DNA of 64,000 nucleotides from Epiperipatus broadwayi (taxonomy: Eukaryota > Onychophora > Udeonychophora > Euonychophora > Peripatidae), in NCBI GenBank assembly GCA_028023455.1, contig JAQFVV010006203.1:9706876-9770875 (forward strand), read 5' to 3'. The number at the start of each line of letters is the position of its first letter. Position 1 is the first letter of the stretch. The notes under the pieces were generated by a model, which was not told the origin of the DNA, did no database searches, and was given only the letters and a program-made list of their open reading frames with translations. Of this stretch, positions 32,700 to 45,065 are shown piece by piece. The position numbers were made by a program, and so were the translations under genes.

Positions 32700-35040
32700 C
32701 TTCTAGTCACGGAGAAGTAACTCTTTCCATATTATACCGGACACACCACCACATCAAACACCTAACCCGTGGTCAGATTCAAACCCAGTTAAAACAAAAG
32801 ATTTAAACCCAAGACCAAACTGAATTCAAATCCAACTCACGAGCTCAGATCAAACCGATGGATGACATATGCCAATGGCATGTGACTATGCGCCAAGAAA
32901 CTAGCTCAACGGATGATGATGATTTGAGACCCCTGATCTGACTCTACTAACATAAATAAATAACTAAGGATATTTATAAATCAATTCCTATATGTATGTT
33001 CAGGTTGCCAATACAGACAGCGAACATTCGTATTAAAATAGTCATTAAATAATAAAGAAAGTTAAAAACCAAATGTGTTATATAAAATGTTTAATAAGAA
33101 TAAATATTTTGTTCAAATTGTTTACGATTAATATTATATGTATTACGTCTAGTTTTTAAAAACGGAATTTACAATAAGAATGGCAGTCGTTCTCATATGC
33201 CAATAACTATTACGCAATATTATAGGAGGATTACATATGTCTATGCCCCGACAAGTAAATAAAGGTATTTGCCTTGGACAGAAATTATTATTCTAATTTT
33301 GAAAGAGATGAATGTGACATTCATTTTTACACATCTGTAAAGCAATTCATAAAGAGCAAGATAAGTATTTAGGGCATAACTTTTAGAGAACTTATTTAAT
33401 TATAAATGAATGTGAAATTGTTCGACTTTAATCAAATCAATTCATTACGATTTACCAGCATGAGAGCAGGCTTTATTTGAACTGAGAAATAACGGTACTG
33501 ACAATTTACAAGCATTAAGAACAAATACGAAAAATAATGGCTTGTCAGTGAGTTGAGAAAATAGAAGGGTGGCTTGTGTTGGACAAGTCTTTTATGCCCT
33601 ATGAAGGATCCATGGAACACAGGGAAAGCCAGTCCAGGTCATATCCATGAACCTTTGGTGTTCCAATATAATAATGAGCAAGTGAGGAAGTGGTTTCTTC
33701 CTAGGTAATTAAAGTAACATTAATATCACCAATGACAAGCTTATGAAGGAGATGGCTTGCATCAGCAATGTTCGGAAAATGATGACTTATTTAATGATCA
33801 TTGTATTTAATTAATAAAACCCGAATTACAAAAGGAATGCTCTACATAATGACCTAATCATGTTAAATTAAAGTCAAACATGCTTGACATAAATGTGCTT
33901 AAACACAATTATAAAATTATACTAATTACACCCTAAATATCATGTATTTCCTGAATATTAATATAAAGTATAAAATTTAAATCAGAATATATAGATTTTA
34001 TTTCCTTCATCAACCTTTAGAAAAATGCTTTAACATTATTAATATGAATAAATAAATATTGGTGAACCTCAAGAAAATAGCCGGGAGCATAGGTTAGAAA
34101 ATGGGCTAATACTTATTATCAGCCATTGATAAAAATAGCAAACATTTAATAAATTCTTCAACTCGATAATTAATAGAACTGTATTAAATTAGTTCTAGTG
34201 GGCAAGAATTACTATAAAACTTAATACTATATTATCTTCATGAGGTAAGTTTAACGAAAGGGATTATTATCGAGTTGAAGCATTATTGGCATATAATAAA
34301 AATAAATGACAATAATTATTCAATAAATATATAATAAAGTTAGTGAAATGAACGGCCATGGTAAGAAAAGGAAAGTTAATAAAATATTAAATTTAAAGAC
34401 TAGAGATAGAAATAGAGAATTACTTATACAAATTTCATTATAAAATGAGAAGAGCTTTGTGGTGTAAAGTAAAGTTCAGAAACTGGCCAGAAAGTTGCAG
34501 TTCATTAAAGAAATATATTACCATTCCTTCCATGGTTGGTTTCTTAGTTTACATGACAGAGTCCAATTGGGTTGAAATGTAGGAGCACATTTTAACTTAT
34601 ACGAATAGCATTTGGATTAATTTCTTTCAGGTTTTGGCAGTTCATGATTGGTGTGGAAAAAGTTTACTTTGCAGCTACAATGAAGATTTTCTGGGGACTT
34701 CAGGCCCAGCAATCAGATTCCCAAAGTTAGCCATGCACCATGATGAAGACATTATAAAGATTCATAATTTAAATGGACATAGCTTCTAGTAGCAAGTTCT
34801 CTTAAAAAAATATGGCTTCTTGAAATTTTTTTAGGCTATTTATATCAGTCCTCTGGTTTCCCGCCTATTCTGACTCTTGATGCCTTTAGGCTAAAGCTTC
34901 TTATATTATCAAAAGTTACAATTTTTGTTAATTGATTTCAGATACATTTCTTCGATAAGGCTTTCAAACTCATTAACTTTGATTTCATTTTCTAATTAGA
35001 AAATGAATTTGTAAATCTGAAAAACGATTTTAATTAAGAA
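32700..35040. other. Unclassified DNA inserted in the hAT element
   Basis: It separates the transposase C-terminus from its middle, so it was probably inserted after the hAT or is part of a composite. The block 32705-32960 is more GC-rich than its surroundings. There is an inverted repeat at about 34157-34287 (TTCTTCAACTCGATAAT against its complement). No coding region was recognised. Confidence 0.4.
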
Positions 35041-35045
35041 CCGTC

Positions 35046-35829
35046 TGATGTATCCATATGTATGATTATATACATTAAGACACAATGTTTTTAAGTAATC
35101 AGAATAGCAAATAGTCTGCAACACTCTGTTTCTACAGTTCGCTAAAGTTCAATTCCCTCAATGTTCTTTCAGGCTGGCTGCTACAAAAATGGTTCACAAT
35201 GGGCATACCTTAGCCCCAGTCCAGTTTAGCTGTACACGAACTCTTCATAGTAAGCACTGCAACTGACCTTAATCTCCTTACAGCTTCCGTCTCTGCAACA
35301 GTCTACTTCACTTGAAAACTGCTGGAAACTCAACTCTTTATTCAGCTGCTATGCAGATGATTTCCTCAGGCTGTGGTCTCCTTCAGCTATACCCGTGAAC
35401 TACATTTCCACTGGGCGCTGGATATTAACCGCAAACACTGATGCTAGATGTCTCCTACTGGAATTGAACAGTAACTCTACTGTAGATGCACTCAAATACT
35501 GTCTGCTTCTTCTCACTGCTTACACTGCTCTACTGCCTAGTTGTTATTCAAATACTGCCTACTCAAATAGTGCCTTGTGTAGTTCTTACCCAGTCTTCTT
35601 ATCACTTTCTGATAAAAGCAACAATCAATTCATTGTCCAATAAGGTACAGTCTCTTATCCAGAAATATTTGCAATCAGCAAATATTTCTTGGAATTGTCG
35701 ATCGCCATTACATCAATGCCTTAATCAAATTCCTCAGTTATCAGAGCGCGATCTAAAAACAACCTCTCAAATAAATTCTACTTTTTCCAGAGTGCACAAA
35801 CATGTCTGCCATTTTTACAAAACACTACA
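35046..35829 (-). repeat. 3' LTR of the TRIM-like element
   Basis: 784 bp, starting TGATGTATCC and ending CACTACA. Open frames inside it (35395-35643, 35486-35863) are duplicated in the other LTR with frame-changing differences and are not genes. Confidence 0.88.
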
Positions 35830-35843
35830 CCTCCCTCCACTCC
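35830..35843 (-). promoter_or_regulatory. Polypurine tract of the TRIM-like element
   Basis: The - strand reads GGAGTGGAGGGAGG, directly against the LTR start TGTAGTG. Confidence 0.8.
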
Positions 35844-36084
35844 AGAAAAAAACCTTGTTGTGATTCCTTGGTGTTGTTTTTCTATTCCTACTTTCCTGTT
35901 ATTTCACTCAGAAATATATGATTTAACTGCTGCTGAACTTTTTTGCCAGTTATGTTCAATGGTGACTGCGCAAGCATGGTGGGACTCAGTTTTCGGTTGT
36001 GACTGCACAAGCATTTTATTTCCAAACTTTCACCATTCTTATTTCACGTAAACTTGTTGTAATGCAAAACTTATTCGCTACTCA

Positions 36085-36108
36085 CAGGTTCCAAATGCGA
36101 CTGCGCCA
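36085..36108 (-). promoter_or_regulatory. Primer-binding site of the TRIM-like element (tRNA-Ser-like)
   Basis: The + strand reads GGTTCCAAATGCGACTGCGCCA up to 36108, one base before the LTR. It resembles a complete tRNA 3' end: T-arm, acceptor strand CGACTGC, discriminator G and CCA, as in animal tRNA-Ser. On the element strand it starts TGGCGCAGTCG, the canonical TGG of a primer site. Confidence 0.8.
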
Positions 36109-36109
36109 T

Positions 36110-36890
36110 TGATGTATCCATATTTATGATTATATACATTAAGACACAATGTTTTTAAGTAATCAGAATAGCAAATAGTCTGCAACACTCTATTTCTACA
36201 GTTCGCTAAAGTTCAATTCCCTCGATGTTCTTTCAGGCTGGCTGCTACAAAAACGGTTCACAATGGGCATACCTTAGCCCCAGTCCAGTTTAGCTGTACA
36301 CAAACTCTTTGTAGTAAGCACTGCAACTGACCTTAAGCTTCTTACAGCTTCCATCTCTGCCACAGTCTACTTTACTTGAAAACCGCTGGAAACTCAACTC
36401 TTTATTCAGCTGCTATCCAGACGGTTTCCTCAGGCTGTGGTCTCCTTCAGCTATACCCATGAACTACATTTCCACTGGGTGCTGGACATTAACCGCAAGC
36501 ACTGACGCTAGATGTCTCATACTGGAATTAAACAGTAACTCTACTGTAGATGCACTCAAATACTGTCTGCTACTCCTCACTGCTTTCACTGCTCTACTGC
36601 CTAGTTGTTATTCAAATACTGCCTACTCAAATACCGCCTTGCGTAGTTCTTACCCAGTCTTCTTATCACTTTCTGATAATAGCAACAATCAATTCATTGT
36701 CCAATAAGGTATGGTCTCTTATCCAGAAATATTTGCAATCAGCAAATATTTCTTGGAATTGTCATCGCCATTACGTCAATGCCTTAATTAAATTCCTGTT
36801 ATCAGAGCGCAATCTAAAAACAACCTCTCGAATAAATTCTAGTTTTTCCGGAGTGCACAAACATGTCTGCCACTTTTACAAAACACTACA
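36110..36890 (-). repeat. 5' LTR of the TRIM-like element
   Basis: 781 bp, the partner of 35046-35829. It begins TGATGTATCC and ends ACACTACA and is followed by the target duplication CCGTC. Confidence 0.88.
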
Positions 36891-37399
36891 CCGTCCTTAC
36901 ATTTTAAATTATTATTTTTTTGCTAATTAATAAAAATTTCCCCATTGTCTTTGGAAAAGAACGATCTGAAAGCTTATCGAAAGAATGTAGCTTTTAATCA
37001 CTGAAAATTAAACAAACTGGTAAAAGTAAAAATAAAACATTCCGGACGTCGACGCAATGAAACTTTATAACATATATGTAAATGTTTTCATGAATAAATT
37101 TATCATGAAGTCAATAATAATATTGGTTAGTTTAAATATTAAAGTAGTTGGTTTTAACACATGTTTATATAATACTGTTTTAATTGAAACTAGCGTGTAT
37201 TGAACGTATAAAGCCCCATTGCATTCGGAAATTCACGATTAGTGCTAGGGTTTGAAGTGGGCTACAGGTGAAATATTATGAAGCTAGGATTGAATTTAGA
37301 TCCAACCACTTCAATATCACATATTACAGGATAAAAAATATTAAAAATACTCTTCAGTTTTTCTCTGTTAATGTTAGATCATTTTCATTTTTTATATAA

Positions 37400-38560
37400 A
37401 AAATATTTTGCAACAATAATCTGTCCTTTAAAGGATGGGCAATACAATCTAAAACTTCTCGTGGTAATTTCTTAAATTTCATATTGCTTGCAAGCTATTC
37501 CTTCAAATTCTGTAAACTGTAAGGTTGATTCAATTTTACTTTCATAAGAATCTTTTAAAATTTTCAAATTATTAACAGCACTTATTGTTCTGATAATTAA
37601 AAAGTTGGCTTTTCTAATATTTATATTTCTACTTTGTAGAGCTTTGGAAAAGTATGAGAATTCTTGAACATTATGCTAAATCCTTAAAAATTCTAAATTT
37701 AGTAGTCGATTTAATAAAAGTTAAATATTTACTGTTGATGCAAAATGTCTTGTATAATGCTGGATAATTTCTTAAACTGCGTACTGCCCATCGAGGTCTA
37801 CTTTCAACTCATCCGCAATTGTATTTAATTTTAGTTGATTTTTTGGAGATTGATGATAAAATGCATATAATTTATTTATGACTATTTGGAAATGATTTAG
37901 TTCTTTAATTTCCTTTATTACAGCATCTATTGCTGAATATATGCGTTGCCCTAGTTAGGCAATGCCAAATCACAATATTTGGGAAATTTTCTAAAAGTTT
38001 AGTTGCAACACCTGATTTATTTCCCAGCATTACACTAGCGCCATTGGAGTAAAATGCCATAAGATAATCGTTCAAATAATTATCTAAAAATTCCTATGTA
38101 ATAAAGTAGTAATTGATGCATTATCAATATATATTCAATGATAATACTTTCTAATTCTACCAGACTTACAAAGATCAAACATGACTTGATAAACTCAATT
38201 TAAATTTAAGTAAGTTATCAAGATGCTGTGATTAGATAGGGTTGTTGATTCATCTATTATAATACACATTTTGTATTTGTTTTCTAATATTTTAGAGAAT
38301 ATTTCTAATTTTATTTTTTTTGGAAATATATTATATTATTGTTATTGCAATAAATCTTGAACGTAATGATATTTCTAAATCAAGCCCATTTTCAATTGGC
38401 AATTCTATTAAATCTGGTAAATCGGATATTGGACGATTATTTTTTGACAAATTATAAAGTCTTAACATTTTTTGATGTTATTAAAACATCTTTTTCATTT
38501 AATTTATTAATAATTTTTGACAATATTGATTTGTTACATTCATTATCAACTTTTATGATT
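37400..38560 (-). pseudogene. hAT transposase middle region relic
   Basis: Reading the - strand across several frameshifts gives NIRFTRFNRIANENGLDLEI and SLRSRFIA near 38330-38420. It then gives KNKIRN, a region matching CIIIDESTT-type catalytic surroundings near 38230, and [20 protein letters not shown] near 38035-38095. These follow the order of KIAA1586-like hAT transposases (DE-S-T, then SNGAS-MLG-SGV). Many stops are present, so it is inactive. Confidence 0.65.
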
Positions 38561-38594
38561 TTATTATGCCAAATTGATTCATTATGTAATTTTT

Positions 38595-38705
38595 TTTTTT
38601 TTTCCATGTGTCATAGCATCGGCCAGGACGCGAACCCACAACCGTCTGCAACCAACTACTTGCTTGCATGGCGGCTGCGATACCTCTCGGCTAACAACGC
38701 AAGAC
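38595..38705 (-). mobile_element. tRNA-derived SINE, copy 2
   Basis: On the - strand the head reads TTAGCCGAGAGGTATCGC (A box) and GGGTTCGCGTCCTGG (B box). The tail GATGCTATGACACATG leads into a run of A. The target duplication CATTATGTAATTTTT is at 38580-38594 and 38706-38720. It is inserted in the hAT transposase relic, so it is younger than that element. Confidence 0.88.
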
Positions 38706-38707
38706 CA

Positions 38708-38914
38708 TTATGTAATTTTTATCAGCAGATCTTGTATTTTTTGACTTTTGTTTCCAACCATTCTTGATAAATGACAATGTTTGTTACCATCAATTCCTAA
38801 ATTTTTATATTTCGAACAGGCAGAATGTCCTAATTTACCACTTTTAATTTCTAGCCAAGTGTACTGAGTTTTGAAATAATTTGCTTGTTTGCTGTTCCAG
38901 CAATCGGGTAACAT
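38708..38914 (-). pseudogene. hAT transposase N-terminal zinc-finger region relic
   Basis: The 68-codon frame includes PDCWNSKQANYF, TWLEIKSGKLGHSACSKYKN and HLSRMVGN. The W-L-x-x-x-x-G-K-x-G-x-x-x-C pattern precedes the catalytic domain in KIAA1586-like hAT transposases. The coding frame continued leftward into what is now the SINE insertion site. Confidence 0.7.
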
Positions 38915-40106
38915 AATTTCTTCTTCATTTTCATATAGTGATTTTTGTAAAATATGAATATCAGTATCATCTGATTATAATAATTATGTTACACCATCGA
39001 TACTTTCTTTGATATCTTCTTCGAAATGTTTGTATCAGAATCAATTTTGGTTTTTTATCTTTTCCAAAAAGTGACAACAAATTCGATTGATTTCTCAAGT
39101 TTGTTAAAAATAAGTAATAAAATTCAGTATTAAAAATATATTATTAAAAATTAACATACCATATACTTAAATTTATTTTTATATAAGATGTTACTTAAAT
39201 GTTTAATAAATTTTTATACATCACTAAATTTGTATATAAATTGTTCAACAACAAATATATGAGAATTTTTTTTACAAATTATCTGAAGCTACAAAATATA
39301 CAATTTTAAAACGTTTTACAAAATAATAACATAACCACAGCAATAAAATAATAATATTTAATAGGGTAATTAGATTTGTATTTTATGTACTCTTTTTTGT
39401 TCTTAGTTGCTCTTATATTTTTTAAGCTGTAAATGTTGTTTTATCATAATTTTTATAGCTTAATGTTATTTCACAATTTGATGTTTTAATATATTTGACC
39501 TATAAATAAAAGTATATGATACTATTACAACTTCGTGGATAAAAACGTTCTACACTAGTACCTTTATAACATGTATTGTCTCCCAAAACTCTAAATCCAT
39601 TGCCCATCACGTGATGATAACTCTTTCTTTTTACAAGTATTCAACTAACAAACCCCAAAATACTGTTATATAAATCGATACCCAAATACTATTAACTAAA
39701 TCGATTCTCTTAAAATAATTGTGTACAACTGACAAAACTTTTGCGTTATACAGATTATATAAGTTCAAGTAAGTTTTTTGTATCAGTAGATGAAGGCAAC
39801 CGTGATCACAGTAGAATTCAACCATATTAAAAACGTAGAACTATTATTTAAAGTCGACTATAATTTAAAATTATTTTATAAATAAATATAAATAATGTCA
39901 TTGCACATTATTTTCATATTATGCAATTTCTTATTTATATTTTTATAAAAATATAAATGTGAAATCAAATTTTTAAGAATGGGCTCACAAATTTTTGAAA
40001 ACTTTAACTATAGGCTGGCGAACCTAGCGATCCACTGCTAGCTCACCGCTGTATATATATGGGTATAATAAACAATCTAAGATTATTTTCTATTTTTTTT
40101 TTTTAG

Positions 40107-40231
40107 ATTATTTTAATAACTTCATTCCTTACATGTTATTGTGGTATATTATCATCATTCAGTCCTCACTATGAGTGGATTCTTATTCTGAGAGCAGTAG
40201 TTGGAGCAGGGATTGTAGGTGGATCCCAAGC
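40107..40231 (+). CDS. SVOP-like MFS transporter, exon B
   Basis: The acceptor is a T-run plus TAG at 40104-40106 and the donor is GTAAGA at 40232. The exon encodes IILITSFLTCYCGILSSFSP, then HYEWILILRAVVGAG and IVGGSQ, which cover helices 3 and 4. The R-x-x-x-G-x-G-x-x-G region is a hallmark of the SV2/SVOP branch (here RAVVGAGIVGGSQ). It ends in phase 2 (GC), completed by the first base of exon C to give Ala. Confidence 0.93.
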
Positions 40232-40865
40232 GTAAGAACTAAAAATTAATTCTTAAATTAATATTTTATTAAATAGTATTTAATAATGGCTGCATATACT
40301 TACATATTATTTATTAGCTAGATTATTCTAATTTACATGTATGGATGTTAACTTTATTTGACTCTCTAAGAATCAATAGTAGGATAAATAAATTGCTAAC
40401 TACTATAAACCTAATTTTGAAAATTGTTAATTTTTTAAAAAAATTAAAATATATCCATTTCACTTTCTGCTTGAGTATTGTTTGATTTTATTATAAAATA
40501 ACATGCTCACATATATAGCTAATATATTTACTAATGAACATTTTGTGTTTTTTCTTTACACTTGAAATATGTATATAAGGATTTGTCAAGTTGTAAAATA
40601 TTATCATCTGACTATTTTTTTTTGATGAATTTATTGTAATTAACTTGATTTTAAAGTTGTTTTAAATTTATTACTACAATAAATAGTTCCAATTGACATT
40701 AGTCTTTTTTATTTTGATTATCAGATTGTATTCATTATAATAAGTTATTGTTGACCTGTGTGTTAGTGTACTGATAGAATGCAGAATCTGAAGTTCAGAG
40801 TTTATAGATCGCAGCTTTTGCTATTTCTAGTGTTTGATCCTTTTGATGTACTCCCAAAAACATTC

Positions 40866-40998
<133 letters not shown>

Positions 40999-41043
40999 GT
41001 CTATCTTAATATATATCTGAGCACTTATAGTATATATGTGTAG

Positions 41044-41200
41044 AGATAATAATCTGGACCAACTGATGATTGCTGGTTTAGCATGAAATACGTATATTGG
41101 TGATTATTTATCTTTTCAACATATATGTGTTTAAGTGTATCAGTGTTATTAGATGGAGTGGAGAGTGGTGGGTCATGTGAAAGTCTGTGCTCATATCCTA
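41044..41200 (-). repeat. Dispersed repeat, family A, copy 2
   Basis: Roughly 90% identical by eye to the reverse complement of 2984-3125. It lies between two (TTA)n arrays. Confidence 0.7.
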
Positions 41201-41252
41201 ATATTACATATATATAGACACAGGTATAAATAAGCCTGTGTTTCAGTTATTA

Positions 41253-41373
<121 letters not shown>

Positions 41374-41399
41374 GAAATAAGTAAATTGTTTATACTAAA

Positions 41400-41831
41400 C
41401 TTAAAGTAATTAGAAGGCACTTAAACTCAGAATTTTAAACTCTCTACATTTATTCACTCCACCCTATACAACTATCACACTTGACCACATACATGCAAAA
41501 AAGATAAATCATCTCTAATATATGTGCTGTATTTCATTTTGAACCAGCATATTTAGTCTAGATTATCATCTTACACATACATATATAATCAGTGCTCAGT
41601 TTATATTAAATTAGCCAATCTTCAAAACTTTAATGGATAGGCTTCGATTTTCAATGATATGGATGGTTTAAAAGTTGAGAGTGGAGAAGATTGAAGCATC
41701 TATTAAAGTTTGGAGATTGGTTATTTTAATATAAACTGAGTATTGATGATATATTTTCGCATGTATGTGGTCATGCGTATCGGTTGTATAGAATGGAATA
41801 TAGGGAGCTTAAAAATCTGAGTTCAAATTCC
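41400..41831. repeat. Family A-related nested hairpin
   Basis: The outer arms include CCACATACATGC (about 41487) and GCATGTATGTGG (about 41758). An inner hairpin spans 41595-41740 with CTCAGTTTATATTAA at one end and its complement at the other. The right end carries a B-box-like GAGTTCAAATTCC (about 41819). It is probably a foldback or tRNA-related non-autonomous element. Confidence 0.55.
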
Positions 41832-42012
41832 TTATAATTATATTATTATTATTATTATTATATATAGTTATTGTATAGACAATATACTTGTATTTAAATA
41901 TTACTATTATAGTTTATCTTGTCTGAAGTACTTCTCTTTTATATATATATATATGTATTGTTTGATTTGATTAATTAATGAATAAAAAAAATAAAATACC
42001 TAAATAATTAAA

Positions 42013-42200
<188 letters not shown>

Positions 42201-42239
42201 CTTTATCAGACTGTGCCAGGCTATGTAAAGCCTGGTGTT

Positions 42240-43430
42240 TTTTTTATTTGGTTGCTTTAATAAATTTTTTTTTGAGATTTAATATAAATTAAAGAAAAGA
42301 TTTTAATATTATATATTAAATCTGAGAAAGATGTCATTTTGACTTCAATTATATGTTAGCCAAAACTTTTTAAGATTTAATGTAAATTAAACAAAAGATT
42401 TTAATATTACATATTAAACATGAGAAATATAGCCATCCTCAAAGACCAACATTTCAACTTTAATTATACACTAATGAAAACTAAATATAAATACAGTACT
42501 AAAGCATTCCCCCTCTTATTTCTATATCACATTTCAAACACGAATTTATGTAATGTAATTACATTTTCTTCACAATTTAAATATTACATCTCCATAGCTC
42601 ACAGTCCTTGTGCTGATTTTTTTCAAGCATATTTTATTAATTCTTCTCATAAAGTAATAATACGCTAACCAAAATTAAATGTAAATACGTTACTATAGCA
42701 TCTATTTTTTCCCTCACTAAATATATTTTAAACATGAATTTATGTACTGTAATCACATTTTCTTCATGATTTAAATACTATACCTCTGTAATTAAAACAC
42801 ATTTTTTATGAACTTTTTTTTAATGGTGGAGACCATCGTTACTGCTGAATTTGTTGCTTTATCAATTTTTTTAAAGACTTAATGTAAATTAAACAAAAAT
42901 TTTTAATATTATACAAATAATTTTTCAAATTTTAATGAAGCTAAATTAAAATGTACATTTTAAAATAATATGTTATATTTGCTAGCATTACAGCTTCAAA
43001 CGTATATTTACTGGAGTGCCCTTTGAATTAAAAGTTACCGTTTATTAATTGCTAAGTATGCTATTCATATGAACTATATTAGGGGATTGACAGATTGTGA
43101 AAATATGGAGTACCTTAATGTCAAATTACAAGACAGCATTTATGGGTGTTTTGCAGCTGGCTAGGATGAAATACAAAAACACTGGTCATTTTTGTATTTT
43201 TTTTATTAAATATAATATTTGTAATATTTTTTTTATTGATTGCTTTAACAATTTTTTTTAAGAGCTAATGTAAATATGTTTTTTGATTAAACATTGCTAA
43301 TTTATAAAAGTTCATTAACATTGGATATGTTGTTCATCTGAACTGTATTAGGGGATTGACAGACCATGAAAGCACGAAGTGCCTTAACTTCAAATTATGA
43401 ATTGGCATTTATAATGAGGTTAAAAAGCTC
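42240..43430. repeat. Degenerate internal repeats in intron 2
   Basis: A motif around GATTTAATGTAAATTAAACA recurs at about 42275, 42372 and 42878, with a partial copy near 43262. A roughly 195-bp block at 42466-42600 is repeated, diverged, at 42663-42795. A block containing GTATTAGGGGATTGACAGA at 43337 resembles 43077. I read this as an old tandem array. No coding is seen. Confidence 0.5.
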
Positions 43431-44002
43431 AAATCAACTAGAGGATAACAAAGTAGATATTCACAAAAATTTACCCCACGTCATATTTTATATTCATTAT
43501 AATTGAATTTTTTTTTTCATTCATAGTTAAGATTTACAGTAATTTATTTTTATTTAGTCTTAGATATTTATTAATCCAATATCCAGTCTTTCACGATACC
43601 TTTGCAATTTAGATTAAATATATTAGCATGGAAAATATATAATCTATTTCAAACCCGTCAGCACATTTTTTATATTTAAAAATCTATATCATAATCAAGT
43701 CGAGTAAAAACACCCGGTTATCTTCTCTTCAGATTACCATTTTTTGCTATACTTGTATGTAAAAAAAAACAGTAGCATAGCTAAAGTTTTGGGATTCCTA
43801 AGCAACACTTAAAAAAAAAATCCTTTTTAAATATATATAAAGAGACCTTATGAGATGTTAGAATAAAGCATTTTAAAGTTAGTGATAAATCATTATAAAT
43901 TATCAGCGGACTTGATTTATGTTTAAGCTTTTAATAATAAACTTAATTTGTATACTTCATCATTTTTTAAATTAATTTGTTCAATATTCGTTTTTTTTAT
44001 AG

Positions 44003-44066
44003 GTTCATACTTCTTGTAGAATTTGTGCCAATGCGGTTAAGAGCACGAGTGGTTTTAGCTTTTCAG
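44003..44066 (+). CDS. SVOP-like MFS transporter, exon C
   Basis: The acceptor TTTTTTATAG ends at 44002 and the donor GTTAGA starts at 44067. After one base completing Ala, it encodes FILLVEFVPMRLRARVVLAF plus Q. E-F-x-P-x-x-x-R-A is the conserved PETRA-like loop motif after helix 4 in the SV2/SVOP and sugar-transporter families. The donor GTTAGA is weaker than those of the other exons. Confidence 0.92.
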
Positions 44067-44215
44067 GTTAGAATTGAGCTGCTTTTACATTTATTTATTA
44101 ATATCTAAAAATATATAACTTTATGTATAGTTTAAGCATTTTTTTCTACTTTGCTTCCTAAGTAACTTGTGTTTTGATTGTATTTGTTAAAAATAATCTC
44201 TTGGTAAGTTGTTCT

Positions 44216-44707
44216 AGTAATCAAAAAGTTAATTGCTTAGTGAATCACATAATGTTAGAGCGTTAACTCTGCTGTAATCACATAATTAGTTGTTTAAATA
44301 ATCACATGATGCTTGAGAAGCTGAATTCAAATAATCACATGATGTTTGAGCATCCACATTCCAATAATCACACACTTAGTTGATTAGGTAACCATATGGT
44401 GTTTGAACACTCATTTTCCCGTAATCACATAATTGGTTGATTAGGTGATCATTTGATATTTGATCATCCAAGCTTTAGTAATCATGCAATTATTTGTTTA
44501 GATAATCCCCATGATGTTTGAGCATTCAAATTTCAGTAATTACAAAGTTAGTTGGATAAATGATCACACGATATTTTATTATTCAAGTTTCAGTAGTCAC
44601 ATGGTTAAATTGTTTAAAAAGGTATATTATAATTGAGTATCTAATTGCCATTAATCATACAATTAGTTGCTTAAGAGATCATGTGATGTTTCAGCATCCA
44701 AGTGGCA
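44216..44707. repeat. Diverged minisatellite, about 57-bp unit x 8.5
   Basis: The consensus is roughly GTAATCACATAATTAGTTG, TTAGATGATCACATGATG, TTTGAGCATCCAAGTTTCA. Eight full units and one partial unit are recognisable, with strong divergence. It starts 150 bp after exon C, within intron 3. The units are contiguous with no unique spacers. Confidence 0.8.
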
Positions 44708-45065
44708 GAGATGTCTCCAGTAGATATATTCAATTAAACAAATGGTTATTTTTTTTACTTTATTCAGCTAATATCTATCATTAGTTCTTAAGAATGCCAT
44801 TCTATTACTGGAATAAACTTAAAAAAGTATTGATATTTTCATTCTAAGTTTCTCTAATAGCTTCACAGCTATCAATACTTTAGTATAAATTTACAAAATA
44901 AAAATACTACTTTTCATTTTAAAGAAAATGTTTTATTGAAGTTTATGTAAAAAATAACTTTATTATCTGAACAAATTTATTTTATTATCAAATTGATCAC
45001 ATTCTTTATTTTGCTGTAATATCTTATATAAATGCAATTTATCCACTCTACTTTGAACAGTTTTT

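Larger units (their letters stand above)
35041..36895 (-). mobile_element. Short non-autonomous LTR element (TRIM-like)
   Basis: LTRs at 35046-35829 and 36110-36890 begin TG and end CA and flank only 280 bp. The target duplication CCGTC is perfect at 35041-35045 and 36891-36895. The - strand orientation follows from a polypurine tract next to the left LTR and a tRNA-Ser-like primer site next to the right LTR. The LTRs differ by about 4-5% by eye, so it is older than the long-LTR element. The interior has no coding capacity. It therefore fits a terminal-repeat retrotransposon in miniature, although its LTRs are long for that class. Confidence 0.88.
32045..40051 (-). mobile_element. hAT-family DNA transposon (KIAA1586-like), with nested insertions
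   Basis: The terminal inverted repeats are CAGTGGTGAGCTAG at 32045 and CAGCGGTGAGCTAG read inward from 40051 (13 of 14 match). Outside are TATATATG (32037-32044) and TATATATA (40052-40059), matching at 7 of 8, as an 8-bp hAT target duplication. Transposase relics lie inside on the - strand, with the N-terminus at the right and the C-terminus at the left. The 8-kb length comes from later insertions: unclassified DNA (about 32700-35040), a short LTR element (35046-36890) and a SINE (38595-38705). Confidence 0.8.

Noticed and set aside
35395-36930. Pairs of similar 82-126 codon frames suggesting duplicated genes
   Set aside because: They lie inside the two LTRs of the TRIM-like element; frames differ between copies and show no domain.
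44216-44707. Regularly spaced repeats that might suggest a CRISPR array
   Set aside because: Units are contiguous and diverged, without unique spacers, and the DNA is an animal intron.
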